Shown piece by piece: positions 31,059 through 40,304 of a stretch of DNA of 64,000 nucleotides. The number at the start of each line of letters is the position of its first letter. Positions within the stretch are counted from its first letter, which is position 1. The notes under the pieces were generated by a model. It searched no databases and was not told the origin of the DNA. It saw only the letters and a list, made by a program, of their open reading frames with translations. Made by a program: the position numbers and the translations under genes. Source of the DNA: Salegentibacter sediminis (GTDB lineage Bacteria > Bacteroidota > Bacteroidia > Flavobacteriales > Flavobacteriaceae); contig NZ_MSJR01000003.1 in the NCBI RefSeq assembly GCF_002078605.1, forward strand, positions 186,001 through 250,000. The letters are read 5' to 3'.

Positions 31059-33890
31059 CTAGAATTTGTAACTATAACTCAATGAAATTGGAGTTCCGGG
31101 TGTTCTTAGAGAGAAGATTTGATCTTCTGCTCCAAAAGATTGGAATTTACTTTCGATATCATCCCCCAGGATATTGGAAATCTTTAAGGAGATGGTAGAA
31201 TTTTTTTCTTCTCCAAAAGATTTATTCAAATTAAAATTAAGGCTATGAAAAGGCATGGTGTAAACGTCAGGAACGGTGCCTAATCCCACCAGCTCCAGGG
31301 TTTTTCCCTGAGTATTGTAAAAAATACCTGCCTGCCATCCCCTTTCGGGATCGGTGTAATCCAGGCCGGCATTGATAAGAAAAGGAGATTGCCCTTGCAA
31401 CTGCCTGGTACCGTCAAATTCTTCCCCGGGCCTGAGGTTACGTTGTCTTGACTCGAATTCTCCACTTGGGCTTCGGTCCATTTCTACCCTGGAGTCTATT
31501 ACAGAAACATTTAGATTTGCACTTAATTTTTTAAGCCCTTCTGTTATAAACCCAAAATTCTTTCTCACTTCAATTTCTGCTCCAATAACTGTTGCATCAT
31601 TAACGTTTCTGGGTTGGAAGTTGTCGGCTGAAAAATCACTATAGACCGATAGTTCAATAGGATCTGTAAATTTCTTGTAAAAGGCACTTACCGCAAAAAG
31701 CTGCGCATCCCCACCATAAAGTTCGTAACGCGCATCAATGTTGTCTACATAGGTAGGCTGCAAATCTATATTCCCAATAAAAGTCCTGTTGGTTAAGGGG
31801 TCGTAAATTTGGGCAATTGAAGCTTCTTTAAAGGAAGGCCTTGCCGTAGAACGACTATAAGAAAGTCTTAGGTTACTATCGGAATTAAGACTGTAAATAA
31901 AGTTTGCTGATGGAAAAAGATCGGTTTTATCTATAAGGTGTTCGTCCTCCAGGATTAAATCTCCCAGGTTATTTTGTCCTGTATAAAATAGATCGAATTT
32001 TTCAAGTCTTAAACCAAGGATTGCTTTTAGGTTTTCGGTTAGATTAAATTCTTCCGAAACGTATGCAGAACCGTTGGTATTATAGGCATCGTAGGTATTG
32101 GCGGGTTCATAAAATCCATTTATATAAGACCCTGCCTGGTTTTCGGGAGTCCAGATATTACCTGGCGCCAATACCTGGTTTGGGTCTCCTTCAAAATTTT
32201 GACTTATAGATCCCTGAATGAGGATCTGATACTGGTCTATCGTAAAATCTCTTTGTTTGTAGGTGTAGCCCCCGCCAAATTTTAAGCTTGCGTTTCTGCC
32301 AAAGAGCTGATGTCTTTTGGTAAGATCTACTTTTCCTGCAAGGTTTACTTCTTCCAGGTTTCTCCAAATCCTGGTAGGACTTTCAGATGAGCTGGGCCGG
32401 ATACTATAAGTGTTATTGCCTGGGTTGTATTCAAAAGCTGTAATTCTTACATCCTTATCGTAAACACGGGAAAGGCTTGGTGAAATTTTCCACTCGGTAG
32501 TCCAGCTGGCATCTTTATTAGTATGCTTTCCGCTTAATAATGCGTTGGTGATAGAGCGTTGGGTATACTCCAGGTTATCTCTAAAAACCTTAATGGCATC
32601 AGAAACAAGAACTTCTTCTTGGAAATTACCAGCTGTGGATTCGCCATTTTGAATATGAAGCAAATTGAGTTGATATTTAGATTGTTTGGTTTTAAAAGCA
32701 AGACCGGTGAGCCCGCTAAGCAATGCGTTTTCCTTTCCAACATCCCCACTTAATAATCTTGCGGGGCGTAGTTCAAACTCTGAAGTTTCCCTTGGTTTTA
32801 ACCAGGAATTGTTCTCGAAATCTTCAAAATATTCTGAAGTGTTTTTATAAGAAAGCGATGCAAAATAACCTAGTTTATTGTTTTTCTTACCAACATCATA
32901 TTGGTTGCCTGCAGTAAAACCCAGACTAAAATCCATATTGTTCCGCTTTCTTGTACCTCCCAAAGTTGGGTTAAAACGCTCGGTTATTCTGGTTAGTGCG
33001 GCGTCATTATCAAATGGTCTTGGAAAAGATTGACTTCTATTTACAGGGCGATCTCTTGTGCCATCATCAAATCCCAGAAAATCTGTGTTTCCACCTTCAT
33101 ATTGCAGGAAATCTGAGTTGAAGTGCATCGATGGATTGTAGGTAGCTCCAAGGGAAACACTGTATTCCTCGCGGCTAGGGAAATCCTTGGTAATAATATT
33201 CACCATTCCCCCGGTAAAATCGGCCGGACTATCTGCGGTTAGAGATTTTACCACCATAACATTATCCAGAATATTGGTGGGAAAAATGTCCATTTGTAAA
33301 GTGTTTCGATCTGGGTCCAGGCCTGGAACGTCCATCCCGTTAAGGATAGATTTCGTGTACCTATCTCCTAAACCTCTTACGTAAACATATTTTCCGCCTT
33401 GCACAGAAACACCAGGTATTGTTTTAACTGCTGAAGAAACTTCTCCAGCTCCAATTTTATCGAAAGATTGGGAAGAGAGCCCATCGGAAAGGTTAACGGC
33501 ATTTCTTTGCATATTTAAGACCGAAGCCTCAGTATCCCTGGCAGTAGTTGTGGTAATTATAACTTCATCTAAAGCCCCGGCAGAAGATTTCATTTCAACA
33601 TTAAGGCTGGTTACTTCACCTTTTTTTACTAAGACTTCAGTTACTTCTACAGTTTCGTAACCCACAAAGGAAAAAACCACCGTATAGGTTCCGGGTTCAA
33701 CAGTGAGGCTGTAATCACCTTCAAAATCTGAAGTAGTACCGGTATTGGTACCTTTAAGGCTAACATTGGCAAAAGGCATCACATCGTTTGCTTCTACATC
33801 AAAAATAGATCCTGAGATCTTTCCGGTTTGAGCCTGAGCCAGACTTATAAATAAACAAAAGAATAAAACTACTGAAAATTGAGTTTTCAT
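31059..33890 (-). CDS. TonB-dependent receptor with carboxypeptidase-like N-terminal domain
   Basis: 943 aa outer-membrane active transporter. A signal peptide (~1-20) is followed by a CarboxypepD-regulatory-like beta domain (GKISGSIFDVEANDVMPFAN to EMKSSAG, ~23-105). Next is the plug (LNMQRNAVNLSDGLSSQSFD, VYVRGLGDRYTKSILNGMDV, ~125-235) and a 22-strand barrel ending in ISLSYSYKF. No SusD partner is present; instead a beta-helix lipoprotein gene is immediately upstream on the same strand (94 bp gap). The substrate is unknown. The adjacent PhoB/PhoR-like system and tandem operators suggest nutrient-responsive control, which is an inference. Confidence 0.92.
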   Translation of the reverse strand: MKTQFSVVLFFCLFISLAQAQTGKISGSIFDVEANDVMPFANVSLKGTNTGTTSDFEGDYSLTVEPGTYTVVFSFVGYETVEVTEVLVKKGEVTSLNVEMKSSAGALDEVIITTTTARDTEASVLNMQRNAVNLSDGLSSQSFDKIGAGEVSSAVKTIPGVSVQGGKYVYVRGLGDRYTKSILNGMDVPGLDPDRNTLQMDIFPTNILDNVMVVKSLTADSPADFTGGMVNIITKDFPSREEYSVSLGATYNPSMHFNSDFLQYEGGNTDFLGFDDGTRDRPVNRSQSFPRPFDNDAALTRITERFNPTLGGTRKRNNMDFSLGFTAGNQYDVGKKNNKLGYFASLSYKNTSEYFEDFENNSWLKPRETSEFELRPARLLSGDVGKENALLSGLTGLAFKTKQSKYQLNLLHIQNGESTAGNFQEEVLVSDAIKVFRDNLEYTQRSITNALLSGKHTNKDASWTTEWKISPSLSRVYDKDVRITAFEYNPGNNTYSIRPSSSESPTRIWRNLEEVNLAGKVDLTKRHQLFGRNASLKFGGGYTYKQRDFTIDQYQILIQGSISQNFEGDPNQVLAPGNIWTPENQAGSYINGFYEPANTYDAYNTNGSAYVSEEFNLTENLKAILGLRLEKFDLFYTGQNNLGDLILEDEHLIDKTDLFPSANFIYSLNSDSNLRLSYSRSTARPSFKEASIAQIYDPLTNRTFIGNIDLQPTYVDNIDARYELYGGDAQLFAVSAFYKKFTDPIELSVYSDFSADNFQPRNVNDATVIGAEIEVRKNFGFITEGLKKLSANLNVSVIDSRVEMDRSPSGEFESRQRNLRPGEEFDGTRQLQGQSPFLINAGLDYTDPERGWQAGIFYNTQGKTLELVGLGTVPDVYTMPFHSLNFNLNKSFGEEKNSTISLKISNILGDDIESKFQSFGAEDQIFSLRTPGTPISLSYSYKF

Positions 33891-33984
33891 ATAAATTTAG
33901 ATTAACAATCTTAATATTAAATTGCCCGCCCTCTAAAAAGGCGAGCAATTTGAAAAGCTTTATTTGAATTTTGGCTTTAAATTT

Positions 33985-35304
33985 TTAGAATGCACCACGG
34001 AAGCTAGCATAGGTCCAGCCAAAAACCGATAGGTCTGCACCTACAGTTTCCTGGTCCTGTTCTATTGCTGTAGCAAAATTGGTAGCATCGTTTGAAAAAT
34101 CTGTGCTTCCTGTGGTGTCTTCAAAAATGGACGAAACACTGGTTACCCCTTCCGGTAATACAATTTCCCAGGCTGAGAAGCTTAAGCTTCCATCGGTATA
34201 ATTTGCAGCAGATGCGCTATCGTCAATTTCAACATTCTGTATATCGTTAAAGCCTCTTACGTATACATTGTTGAAAGCTCCCATTGCACCGTCTCTTAGA
34301 TCTGCTATTGCACCAGATGGGGCGTTAGCATCTCCAATAATGCTTAGGTCCTGAATGGTAAAAGCTCCTTCAAGAGTACCTTCTGGCCCGTCAATTTCTA
34401 AAGCGTGATCAGACTCCGCGCCTTGTATGGCCAGGGCATTGGTAATAGTTCCAGAGTAAGCCATATCTATATCAAGTCCGTCATCTCCTCCAGCGAATAC
34501 AACAAGGTTGCTCGTGTTCACGGTGCCGCCAAACCATTCAATTCCGTCGTCTACATTCCCAACAACTTCTACGTGATCTATCACAGTTCCTGCCCCAACA
34601 CCACCAAGGGTAAGTCCATTAATTTCGTTTCCGGAACCAATTAATGCACCTCCGTGACGAATAGATACATATTTAAATACGCCTGAATCATCATCTGCAT
34701 CGTTACCACCAAATCTCCCAAATTCATCATCGGCTGGAATTCCTTCAATTTGAGATTCTTCAGAGTCACCTTCAAAGGAACTCGGTGCATTTCCTAAAAT
34801 TAGAACTCCGCCCCATAGTCCGCGATCATTTTCGTCAAGGTTTGAACCTTGTTTTTCTCCAAGATCGATGTTGTCATTTATAGAAGTGAAGATTATCGGT
34901 TCCTCAGCAGTACCTTCAGCCATAATTCGGCCTCCACGGGCTACGATAAGAGCAGAAGCTAAAGAGCCGGTTCCTTCCTGGCCTTTAATAATGGTGCCAG
35001 GTTCAATAGTAAGGGTAGCTCCCTCACCTACCACAAATTTTCCATTCAATTCCCAAATTATATCATTGGTTAAAGTAAAATCTTCACTTAGCAACCCGGA
35101 AAGGTCTTCGTCCTGCGGAACTGCACCATTGTCACCTCCATCACACGGGGCACATGCTCCGCCACAATCTACACCAGTTTCGTTACCATTTTGAATTCCA
35201 TCGGTACAGGTAGCAAGTTGTTCAATTGGCATATCGTCATCTTCGCTACAGCTGGTTAATCCTAAGGTGGCAATTGCAAAACCGGCAATAATCAGTTTTT
35301 TCAT
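33985..35304 (-). CDS. Surface lipoprotein with right-handed beta-helix-like repeats, TonB-receptor partner
   Basis: 439 aa. The lipobox GLTSC puts Cys at ~19. A Cys-rich segment follows (CTDGIQNGNETGVDCGGACAP shortened here to its pattern of five Cys, ~33-54), typical of metazoan-like linkers. The main domain is built of strand-turn repeats (VGEGATLTIEPGTIIKGQEG, GVLILGNAPSSFEG, KYVSIRHGGALIGSGNEING, VIDHVEVVGNVDDGIEWFGG), as in parallel beta-helix proteins. It precedes the TonB receptor in one operon, so it is probably the surface-exposed binding partner replacing SusD. No enzyme motif is seen. Confidence 0.78.
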   Translation of the reverse strand: MKKLIIAGFAIATLGLTSCSEDDDMPIEQLATCTDGIQNGNETGVDCGGACAPCDGGDNGAVPQDEDLSGLLSEDFTLTNDIIWELNGKFVVGEGATLTIEPGTIIKGQEGTGSLASALIVARGGRIMAEGTAEEPIIFTSINDNIDLGEKQGSNLDENDRGLWGGVLILGNAPSSFEGDSEESQIEGIPADDEFGRFGGNDADDDSGVFKYVSIRHGGALIGSGNEINGLTLGGVGAGTVIDHVEVVGNVDDGIEWFGGTVNTSNLVVFAGGDDGLDIDMAYSGTITNALAIQGAESDHALEIDGPEGTLEGAFTIQDLSIIGDANAPSGAIADLRDGAMGAFNNVYVRGFNDIQNVEIDDSASAANYTDGSLSFSAWEIVLPEGVTSVSSIFEDTTGSTDFSNDATNFATAIEQDQETVGADLSVFGWTYASFRGAF

Positions 35305-35632
35305 AAGTCAAAAAATTTAGTTTTCGTTTCTGTAATTAATTTGAAGCAAATAAACGAGCTTAGTTTAAGCGCGGTCTTAGCTTAAGTTTAAGCTTATGTT
35401 ATTCTGAAACGTTTAATGTTATGATTAGGTTTATTTCGGGGGTTTTCTTTTGAAAAGGAGAGGTGTTTATGGAAGGAATGTTATAAAAATGCTCTCTGAA
35501 AAGACCTGATTATAAAAGCATTTCAAAGAAAATTGCCTATATTACCTTAAGGTTAAGACTTGAGAAGAGGAGATTATTGCATAGGAATTTATACTTACTT
35601 TTACTTCAAAATAAGAACACAATTATATACTA
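35305..35632. other. Intergenic control region between divergent lipoprotein/TonB and two-component genes
   Basis: 328 bp without a gene. It holds the tandem imperfect palindromes at 35358-35393 near the lipoprotein start and a promoter-like pair for the response regulator: TTG at 35577-35579 and TACTTTTA at 35596-35603, spacing 16. Nothing else distinctive is seen. Confidence 0.5.
35358..35393. promoter_or_regulatory. Tandem operator-like repeats upstream of the lipoprotein/TonB receptor operon
   Basis: GCTTAGTTTAAGC (35358-35370) and GCTTAAGTTTAAGC (35380-35393) are imperfect palindromes about 22 bp apart centre to centre. The half-site TTTAAGC recurs with a TCTTAGC copy between, giving ~11-bp periodicity. 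This helical phasing is what OmpR/PhoB-type regulators bind, and such a regulator is encoded divergently 240 bp away. The site lies 54-89 bp upstream of the lipoprotein ATG. Confidence 0.5.
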
Positions 35633-36316
35633 ATGAAAAAGAGTGACATTAAAATTCTTTTAGTAGACGATGAACCCGATATCCTCGAGATTGTGGGGTA
35701 TAATCTCAAAACCGAAGGCTACCAGGTAATTACTGCTGAAAATGGAGCTGATGGGGTAAGGCTGGCAAAAAAACACAAACCTCAGCTAATTATCCTGGAT
35801 GTAATGATGCCCGAAATGGATGGTATTGAGGCCTGTGAGAAAATAAGAAATATAGCTGGCCTGGAAGAAACCATCATCACTTTTTTAACTGCAAGGGGGG
35901 AAGATTATTCTCAAATGGCAGGTTTTGATGCCGGTGCCGATGATTATATTACTAAACCTATTAAACCTAAGGTTTTGGTGAGTAAAGTTAAGGCACTTTT
36001 GAGGCGCTTTAAAGATGATACAGGTTCTACGAATATTCTCAAAATTGGGGAATTGGTTATAGATCGTGATCAGTATAAGGTAATTAAGGATGGACAAGAA
36101 CTGATGCTTCCGCGAAAGGAATTTGAATTGCTTTCCCTGCTTACCTCAAAACCGGGAAAGGTTTTTAAAAGAGAAGATATTCTAGATAAGGTTTGGGGTA
36201 ACGAGGTAGTTGTGGGGGGACGTACCATAGATGTACATATTCGAAAACTACGTGAAAAAATAGGAGATGAATCCTTTAAAACAGTAAAAGGCGTTGGTTA
36301 TAAGTTTGTGATTTAA
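35633..36316 (+). CDS. OmpR/PhoB-family response regulator
   Basis: 227 aa. The receiver domain (~6-120) has the acidic pair in LLVDDEPDILEI (~10-21), the phosphoacceptor Asp in LIILDVMMPEMDG (~55), Thr in FLTARGED and Lys in YITKPIKPKVL. The C-terminal winged-helix DNA-binding domain (~130-226) ends in RTIDVHIRKLREKIGD and TVKGVGYKFVI. It is overlapped by the histidine kinase start (TAATG), a standard pair. The likely targets include the divergent TonB operon carrying tandem repeats. Confidence 0.94.
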   Translation: MKKSDIKILLVDDEPDILEIVGYNLKTEGYQVITAENGADGVRLAKKHKPQLIILDVMMPEMDGIEACEKIRNIAGLEETIITFLTARGEDYSQMAGFDAGADDYITKPIKPKVLVSKVKALLRRFKDDTGSTNILKIGELVIDRDQYKVIKDGQELMLPRKEFELLSLLTSKPGKVFKREDILDKVWGNEVVVGGRTIDVHIRKLREKIGDESFKTVKGVGYKFVI

Positions 36317-37413
36317 TGGCGAAAAAATTTAAGCGTTCATATAAATTTGCAGTTAAAACTTCATTATATATTACCGTTTTTCTTTCGGTGGCAGTAGCGC
36401 TTTATGCGGTTTTCACTACTGGATTTGAGTTGTTTCCGGTTTTAATCCTGGCTCTGCTCACTTATCTTTTCTCTTTTTTTATTATTCAATACAGGGTAGA
36501 ACATTTTATCTATAAACGGATTAAAAAAATCTACGACAATGTTTCCCTTTTGGATTCAACAACCCTTAGCCCCAGCCAGGTAACTACAGATATGGCTTCG
36601 CTTACCAGGGAGGTAGAAAGATTTGCGGAGTATAACAAACTCGAGATAGAAACCCTTAAAGTGCGGGAGGCTTACCGAAAAGAATTTATGGGAAACGTTT
36701 CTCATGAGTTAAAGACGCCGTTATTTACCGTTCAGGGTTATATCCTAACCTTGCTTGACGGAGCGATTAAGGATAAAGCTGTGAGAAAAAAATATTTACA
36801 ACGAGCTAATAAAGGAGTGGAGAGACTTATTTATATCGTTAAAGATCTTGATATGATCACCAAACTTGAGGCTGGTGAACTACATCTTAATCTGGAAGAT
36901 TTTAATATTGTAGAGCTGGTTCAGAACTCTTTTGATCTGCTCGAGATGAAAGCTGCAAAAAAGAACATTACCCTTACTTTCGATATGCCATATGACCGGC
37001 CCATACTGGTGCGAGCTGACCGGGATAGAATTCAGCAGGTGGTTTCCAACCTTATTGTAAATTCAATTAAATACGGAAAAAAAGGAGGGACCACCGAGGT
37101 TAGCATCGAAAACCTTATTAAGAATAAGGTGATCGTGCGAATAACCGATAACGGGGAAGGAATCGAAAAAGATAATATTCCCCGGCTTTTTGAACGATTC
37201 TATAGGGTGGACAAAAGCGGAAGCCGAAAAGAAGGTGGCTCAGGTTTAGGGCTTTCTATTGTGAAACATATTATTGAAGCCCATAATGAAAAGATCTATG
37301 TAGAAAGTGTCTTTGGGGTGGGAAGTGAATTCTCATTTACCCTCGAAAAGAGCAAAAAGACTCCTGAAGTCGGGAACACCCCCAAAGTCTCTAAAGCCGC
37401 TAAAACTCTTTAG
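36316..37413 (+). CDS. PhoR-like sensor histidine kinase
   Basis: 365 aa. Two membrane helices lie at ~15-55 with almost no periplasmic loop. The dimerisation/phosphoacceptor domain is FMGNVSHELKTPLFTVQGYI (His near 131). The ATPase has N-box QVVSNLIVNSIKYGKKGG, G1 ITDNGEGIEKDNIP, F RLFERFYRVDKS and G2 GGSGLGLSIVKHI. Lacking a sensor domain, it probably responds through membrane or partner proteins, as PhoR does. Its last ~27 codons overlap the convergent glycosyltransferase gene by 81 bp. Confidence 0.93.
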   Translation: MAKKFKRSYKFAVKTSLYITVFLSVAVALYAVFTTGFELFPVLILALLTYLFSFFIIQYRVEHFIYKRIKKIYDNVSLLDSTTLSPSQVTTDMASLTREVERFAEYNKLEIETLKVREAYRKEFMGNVSHELKTPLFTVQGYILTLLDGAIKDKAVRKKYLQRANKGVERLIYIVKDLDMITKLEAGELHLNLEDFNIVELVQNSFDLLEMKAAKKNITLTFDMPYDRPILVRADRDRIQQVVSNLIVNSIKYGKKGGTTEVSIENLIKNKVIVRITDNGEGIEKDNIPRLFERFYRVDKSGSRKEGGSGLGLSIVKHIIEAHNEKIYVESVFGVGSEFSFTLEKSKKTPEVGNTPKVSKAAKTL

Positions 37414-38397
37414 GCTTTTTAGCTTTGAAATTTTAAAATCATCCTGGCTGCAGGACGGGGCGATACCAAGCTTTTCTAAACGCTCTGCCAGATACTCCTG
37501 TTCAAATTGTCCTGGTGTAGGGATCAAGAATGCCTTTTTTTCAAGTTTGGAAAGATCCAATATACTGGTGTAACCCGATCTGCATACTATGGTTTCACTG
37601 GAGTTCAAAGCCTCTTCCAAATCCTTCCCGAAAAGATAATTTTTTAATATCAGATTAGGATTATGCTCTTTTGAAATTAAATTGGATTCATCTAATACAC
37701 CTCTCACAAATAGGGTCTTTTCTGAAATGTTTTTAAACTCTTTCAAAAGAATTTTTTCCAGAAAGGAACGCTGAGGTTCAGGCCCCGAGAGAATGATCAT
37801 GAATTTGTATTTCTGCGGAAGATCTATTTTGCTGAACCTGCTTAACAGCCCCATGTACTTCACTTCTTCAGGAGTTTTCTTCAAATGGCCTAAGACCCCA
37901 CTCAGGTTCCTGGAACCGGGGAGATCGGGCACCCAACACTCATCAAATTTCCTGATATATTTTTGATGAAGTTTACTGCTTAACCAGGTGGTATTTCCCG
38001 AGAGCACGTTGAGTTGATGGGTAATGAAAACACACTTTAGATGCTTGTAACGAACTCCCAATCGGTTATCTGAAATTATCCCGTTTAAATTGTATTTTTC
38101 TACTAATAACCTGGTGTACTCTTTTTCGGCTTTGATAACCTTCATTATTCTGGGGCTTTCCAGAAACAGTTTCCACTTTAGAAAATTCGGGGAATCGCCA
38201 TAGTCAATATTATAGGAGGGGAGTTCTTCTGCCAATAACTCGGGGAATTCTTTTTTCAGCAAGGCCAGGGCAGCTCCATCTGAAGCTAGTATGGGCTCAT
38301 ATCCATTGGTCACCAGCGCCTTAATGATGGGAATACACCGGGTGGCATGGCCTAACCCCCAGTTAAGTACAGCAACCAAAATTCGTTTCTTCTTCAT
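37333..38397 (-). CDS. Glycosyltransferase of the MurG/GT28-like type
   Basis: 354 aa from the ATG at 38397 (MKKKRILVAVLNWGLGHATR); an ATG 21 codons earlier gives a tail unlike the family. The N-terminal UDP-sugar-transferase fold has the glycine-rich NWGLGHATRCIPII (~12-25). The C-terminal donor-binding part has IILSGPEPQRSFLE, RSGYTSILDLSKLEKKAFLI and TPGQFEQEYLAERLEKLGIA. Acceptor and donor are unknown; an envelope glycolipid role is plausible. The 3' end overlaps the histidine-kinase gene on the other strand. Confidence 0.83.
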   Translation of the reverse strand: MKKKRILVAVLNWGLGHATRCIPIIKALVTNGYEPILASDGAALALLKKEFPELLAEELPSYNIDYGDSPNFLKWKLFLESPRIMKVIKAEKEYTRLLVEKYNLNGIISDNRLGVRYKHLKCVFITHQLNVLSGNTTWLSSKLHQKYIRKFDECWVPDLPGSRNLSGVLGHLKKTPEEVKYMGLLSRFSKIDLPQKYKFMIILSGPEPQRSFLEKILLKEFKNISEKTLFVRGVLDESNLISKEHNPNLILKNYLFGKDLEEALNSSETIVCRSGYTSILDLSKLEKKAFLIPTPGQFEQEYLAERLEKLGIAPSCSQDDFKISKLKSLKSFSGFRDFGGVPDFRSLFALFEGK

Positions 38398-38463
38398 ATA
38401 TGTTTTTAATATACTCCTCCTGTTGGCTAATTTCCTTAATTTTGTCAAAATTTCAAACAAGCT

Positions 38464-39138
38464 GTGGGTAGTAAAAATAAGTTAAAACGATTTAGGGAAA
38501 ACGAAAGCTTTGAAAATGTTATTCAACCCTCCAGAGAAGTACTGGAAAAGGATGAATTCAGTTTAAAAGGGAAATGGCGAAAAGATTTTTTTAAAAACGA
38601 TAATCCAATTGTACTTGAGCTGGGCTGTGGGAAAGGTGAGTATAGCGTGGGGCTCGCACATTATTATCCCGATAGGAACTTTATAGGAATCGACATTAAA
38701 GGTGCACGTTTTTGGAGAGGAGCCAAGACCGCCCTTGAGGAAAAACTGGAAAATGTAGCCTTCCTGAGAGCTCAAATAGAACTTATCGACAAGATCTTTG
38801 CAGAAAATGAGGTAGATGAGATATGGATAACCTTCCCCGACCCGCAAATTAAATACAAGCGCACAAAACATCGCTTAACCAATGCCGATTTCCTTGAAAA
38901 ATATAAACATATTTTAAAACCCGAAGGTCTGGTGAACCTTAAGACCGACAGTGAATTTATGCATGGTTATACCCTGGGGCTTCTACATGGGCAGGGTCAG
39001 GAGATTGTTTACGCCCATCACGATATTTATAAGAATGAATATTCGCCTAAAGAAGTGCGGGAAATTCAAACTTTCTATGAAAAACAGTATCTTGACCAGG
39101 GAAAACCTATTACCTATATTCAATTTAGGATAAAATAG
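38464..39138 (+). CDS. trmB: tRNA (guanine-N7-)-methyltransferase
   Basis: 224 aa, normal TrmB length. It methylates G46 in the variable loop of tRNA using S-adenosylmethionine. Motifs: IVLELGCGKGEYSVGLAHYY (~48-67), NFIGIDIKGARFWRGAKTAL, the family signature DEIWITFPDPQIKYKRTKHR (~118-137) and TDSEFMHGYTLGLL. A GTG start at 38464 is used (GSKNKLKRFRENESFENV being the conserved beginning). The LysE-type transporter gene follows within 10 bp. Confidence 0.93.
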   Translation: MGSKNKLKRFRENESFENVIQPSREVLEKDEFSLKGKWRKDFFKNDNPIVLELGCGKGEYSVGLAHYYPDRNFIGIDIKGARFWRGAKTALEEKLENVAFLRAQIELIDKIFAENEVDEIWITFPDPQIKYKRTKHRLTNADFLEKYKHILKPEGLVNLKTDSEFMHGYTLGLLHGQGQEIVYAHHDIYKNEYSPKEVREIQTFYEKQYLDQGKPITYIQFRIK

Positions 39139-39144
39139 CGTCTT

Positions 39145-39768
39145 TTGGAGGAAACTAAGCTCTTTTTAATCACTTACTTTGCCGCCCTTGTAGGGGTGAT
39201 TCCTCCGGGGCTGGTTAATATGACTGTTGCAAAAACCTGTGTGGAACATGGGAAACGCAATGGTTTATATGTAGCTTTTGGCGCTTCCAGTGTGGTGGTT
39301 TTACAGGCGCTTATCGCAGTTCTTCTTGCAAAATATATATTTGATAATCCTTTTGTGCAAAGTATTCTTTTACGTGCCGGTTTGGTAATTTTTATACTGC
39401 TGGGGATATATTTTTTGCTTATGGCCAAAAGACGGGGTGGAATAGAACATACTTCCCAAAAAGCAAATGCCAATAGCATTTTTAAAGGCATGCTGATATC
39501 TGTTCTTAATTTGTTTCCTGTTCCGTATTTCGTGGCTATTGCAGGAGCTCTTAACGTAGGGGTAGGGGTTACTTATGACTGGTCTTTGATTATAGCTTTT
39601 GTGTTAGCTGCTTCTCTTGGGAGTTTTACCACGCTTTATCTCTACGTGCTTTCATTTATGAAAATTGAAAAGTATGCTGATAGGTTTGCTAAATATTCCA
39701 ATTATTTTATGGCCAGTCTTATGCTCATCTTAATAATTATAACCATTGTCAGAATCTATAATTTATGA
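39145..39768 (+). CDS. LysE-family transporter
   Basis: 207 aa with six membrane helices. Predicted exporter of amino acids or a related small solute. The N-terminal signature is FAALVGVIPPGLVNMTVAKT (~12-31), followed by KRNGLYVAFGASSVVVLQAL. The start is a TTG at 39145 preceded by no better codon; the conserved region begins soon after. The stop overlaps the next gene by 4 bp, so trmB, this gene and the alkyltransferase-like gene form one operon. Confidence 0.85.
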   Translation: MEETKLFLITYFAALVGVIPPGLVNMTVAKTCVEHGKRNGLYVAFGASSVVVLQALIAVLLAKYIFDNPFVQSILLRAGLVIFILLGIYFLLMAKRRGGIEHTSQKANANSIFKGMLISVLNLFPVPYFVAIAGALNVGVGVTYDWSLIIAFVLAASLGSFTTLYLYVLSFMKIEKYADRFAKYSNYFMASLMLILIIITIVRIYNL

Positions 39769-40103
39769 TTTCTGAAGAAAAGAATTTCTTTGATAAAGTC
39801 TATGAGACCGTGCGGCAAATCCCTTTTGGAAGGGTCACTTCCTATGGCGCAATCGCAAGGGCAATTGGTTCACCACAAAGTGCCAGAATGGTTGGCTGGG
39901 CGATGAATGCCTCTCATAACCTGGAAAATGTGCCGGCCCATCGGGTAGTAAATCGCAAGGGTCTTTTAAGTGGGAAACATCATTTTGGAGACAGCAATGC
40001 AATGCAAAATTTACTTGAAGCCGAAGGCCTAAGTGTTAGCGAAAATAAGGTGGTAGATTTCGAAAAATATTTCTGGGACCCTTCCTCGCATATATATCCT
40101 TGA
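39765..40103 (+). CDS. Alkyltransferase-like protein (ATL), catalytically inactive MGMT homologue
   Basis: 112 aa. Corresponds to the C-terminal DNA-binding domain of O6-alkylguanine-DNA methyltransferases: QIPFGRVTSYGAIARAIGSP (~18-37) with the HTH and Arg finger QSARMVGWAMNAS. The active-site PCHR motif reads VPAHRVV, so Cys is replaced by Ala and no methyl transfer is possible. This defines ATL proteins, which bind O6-alkylguanine lesions and hand them to nucleotide-excision repair. Confidence 0.93.
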   Translation: MISEEKNFFDKVYETVRQIPFGRVTSYGAIARAIGSPQSARMVGWAMNASHNLENVPAHRVVNRKGLLSGKHHFGDSNAMQNLLEAEGLSVSENKVVDFEKYFWDPSSHIYP

Positions 40104-40304
40104 TTTTAATCATAAAACCGGCTTATTACTCCATAAATCAATTATAGGTAAATACTTCGTTTTCTTAGCTTTTCCCCCTATATTTGCGTTTAGAATCAGT
40201 CTATATAAGCCTGATTTTTAAAAATCTTTATTTACAGAATTCATTGTAAGGACTGGGACTTTTCTGCGGCAAAGCACAGGCCTTATGCCCTAAATACAAT
40301 TAAG

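Noticed and set aside
37420-37436. Partial match to guide B (ATTTTAAAATC)
   Set aside because: Eleven low-complexity bases at gene 3' ends; not a plausible promoter target.
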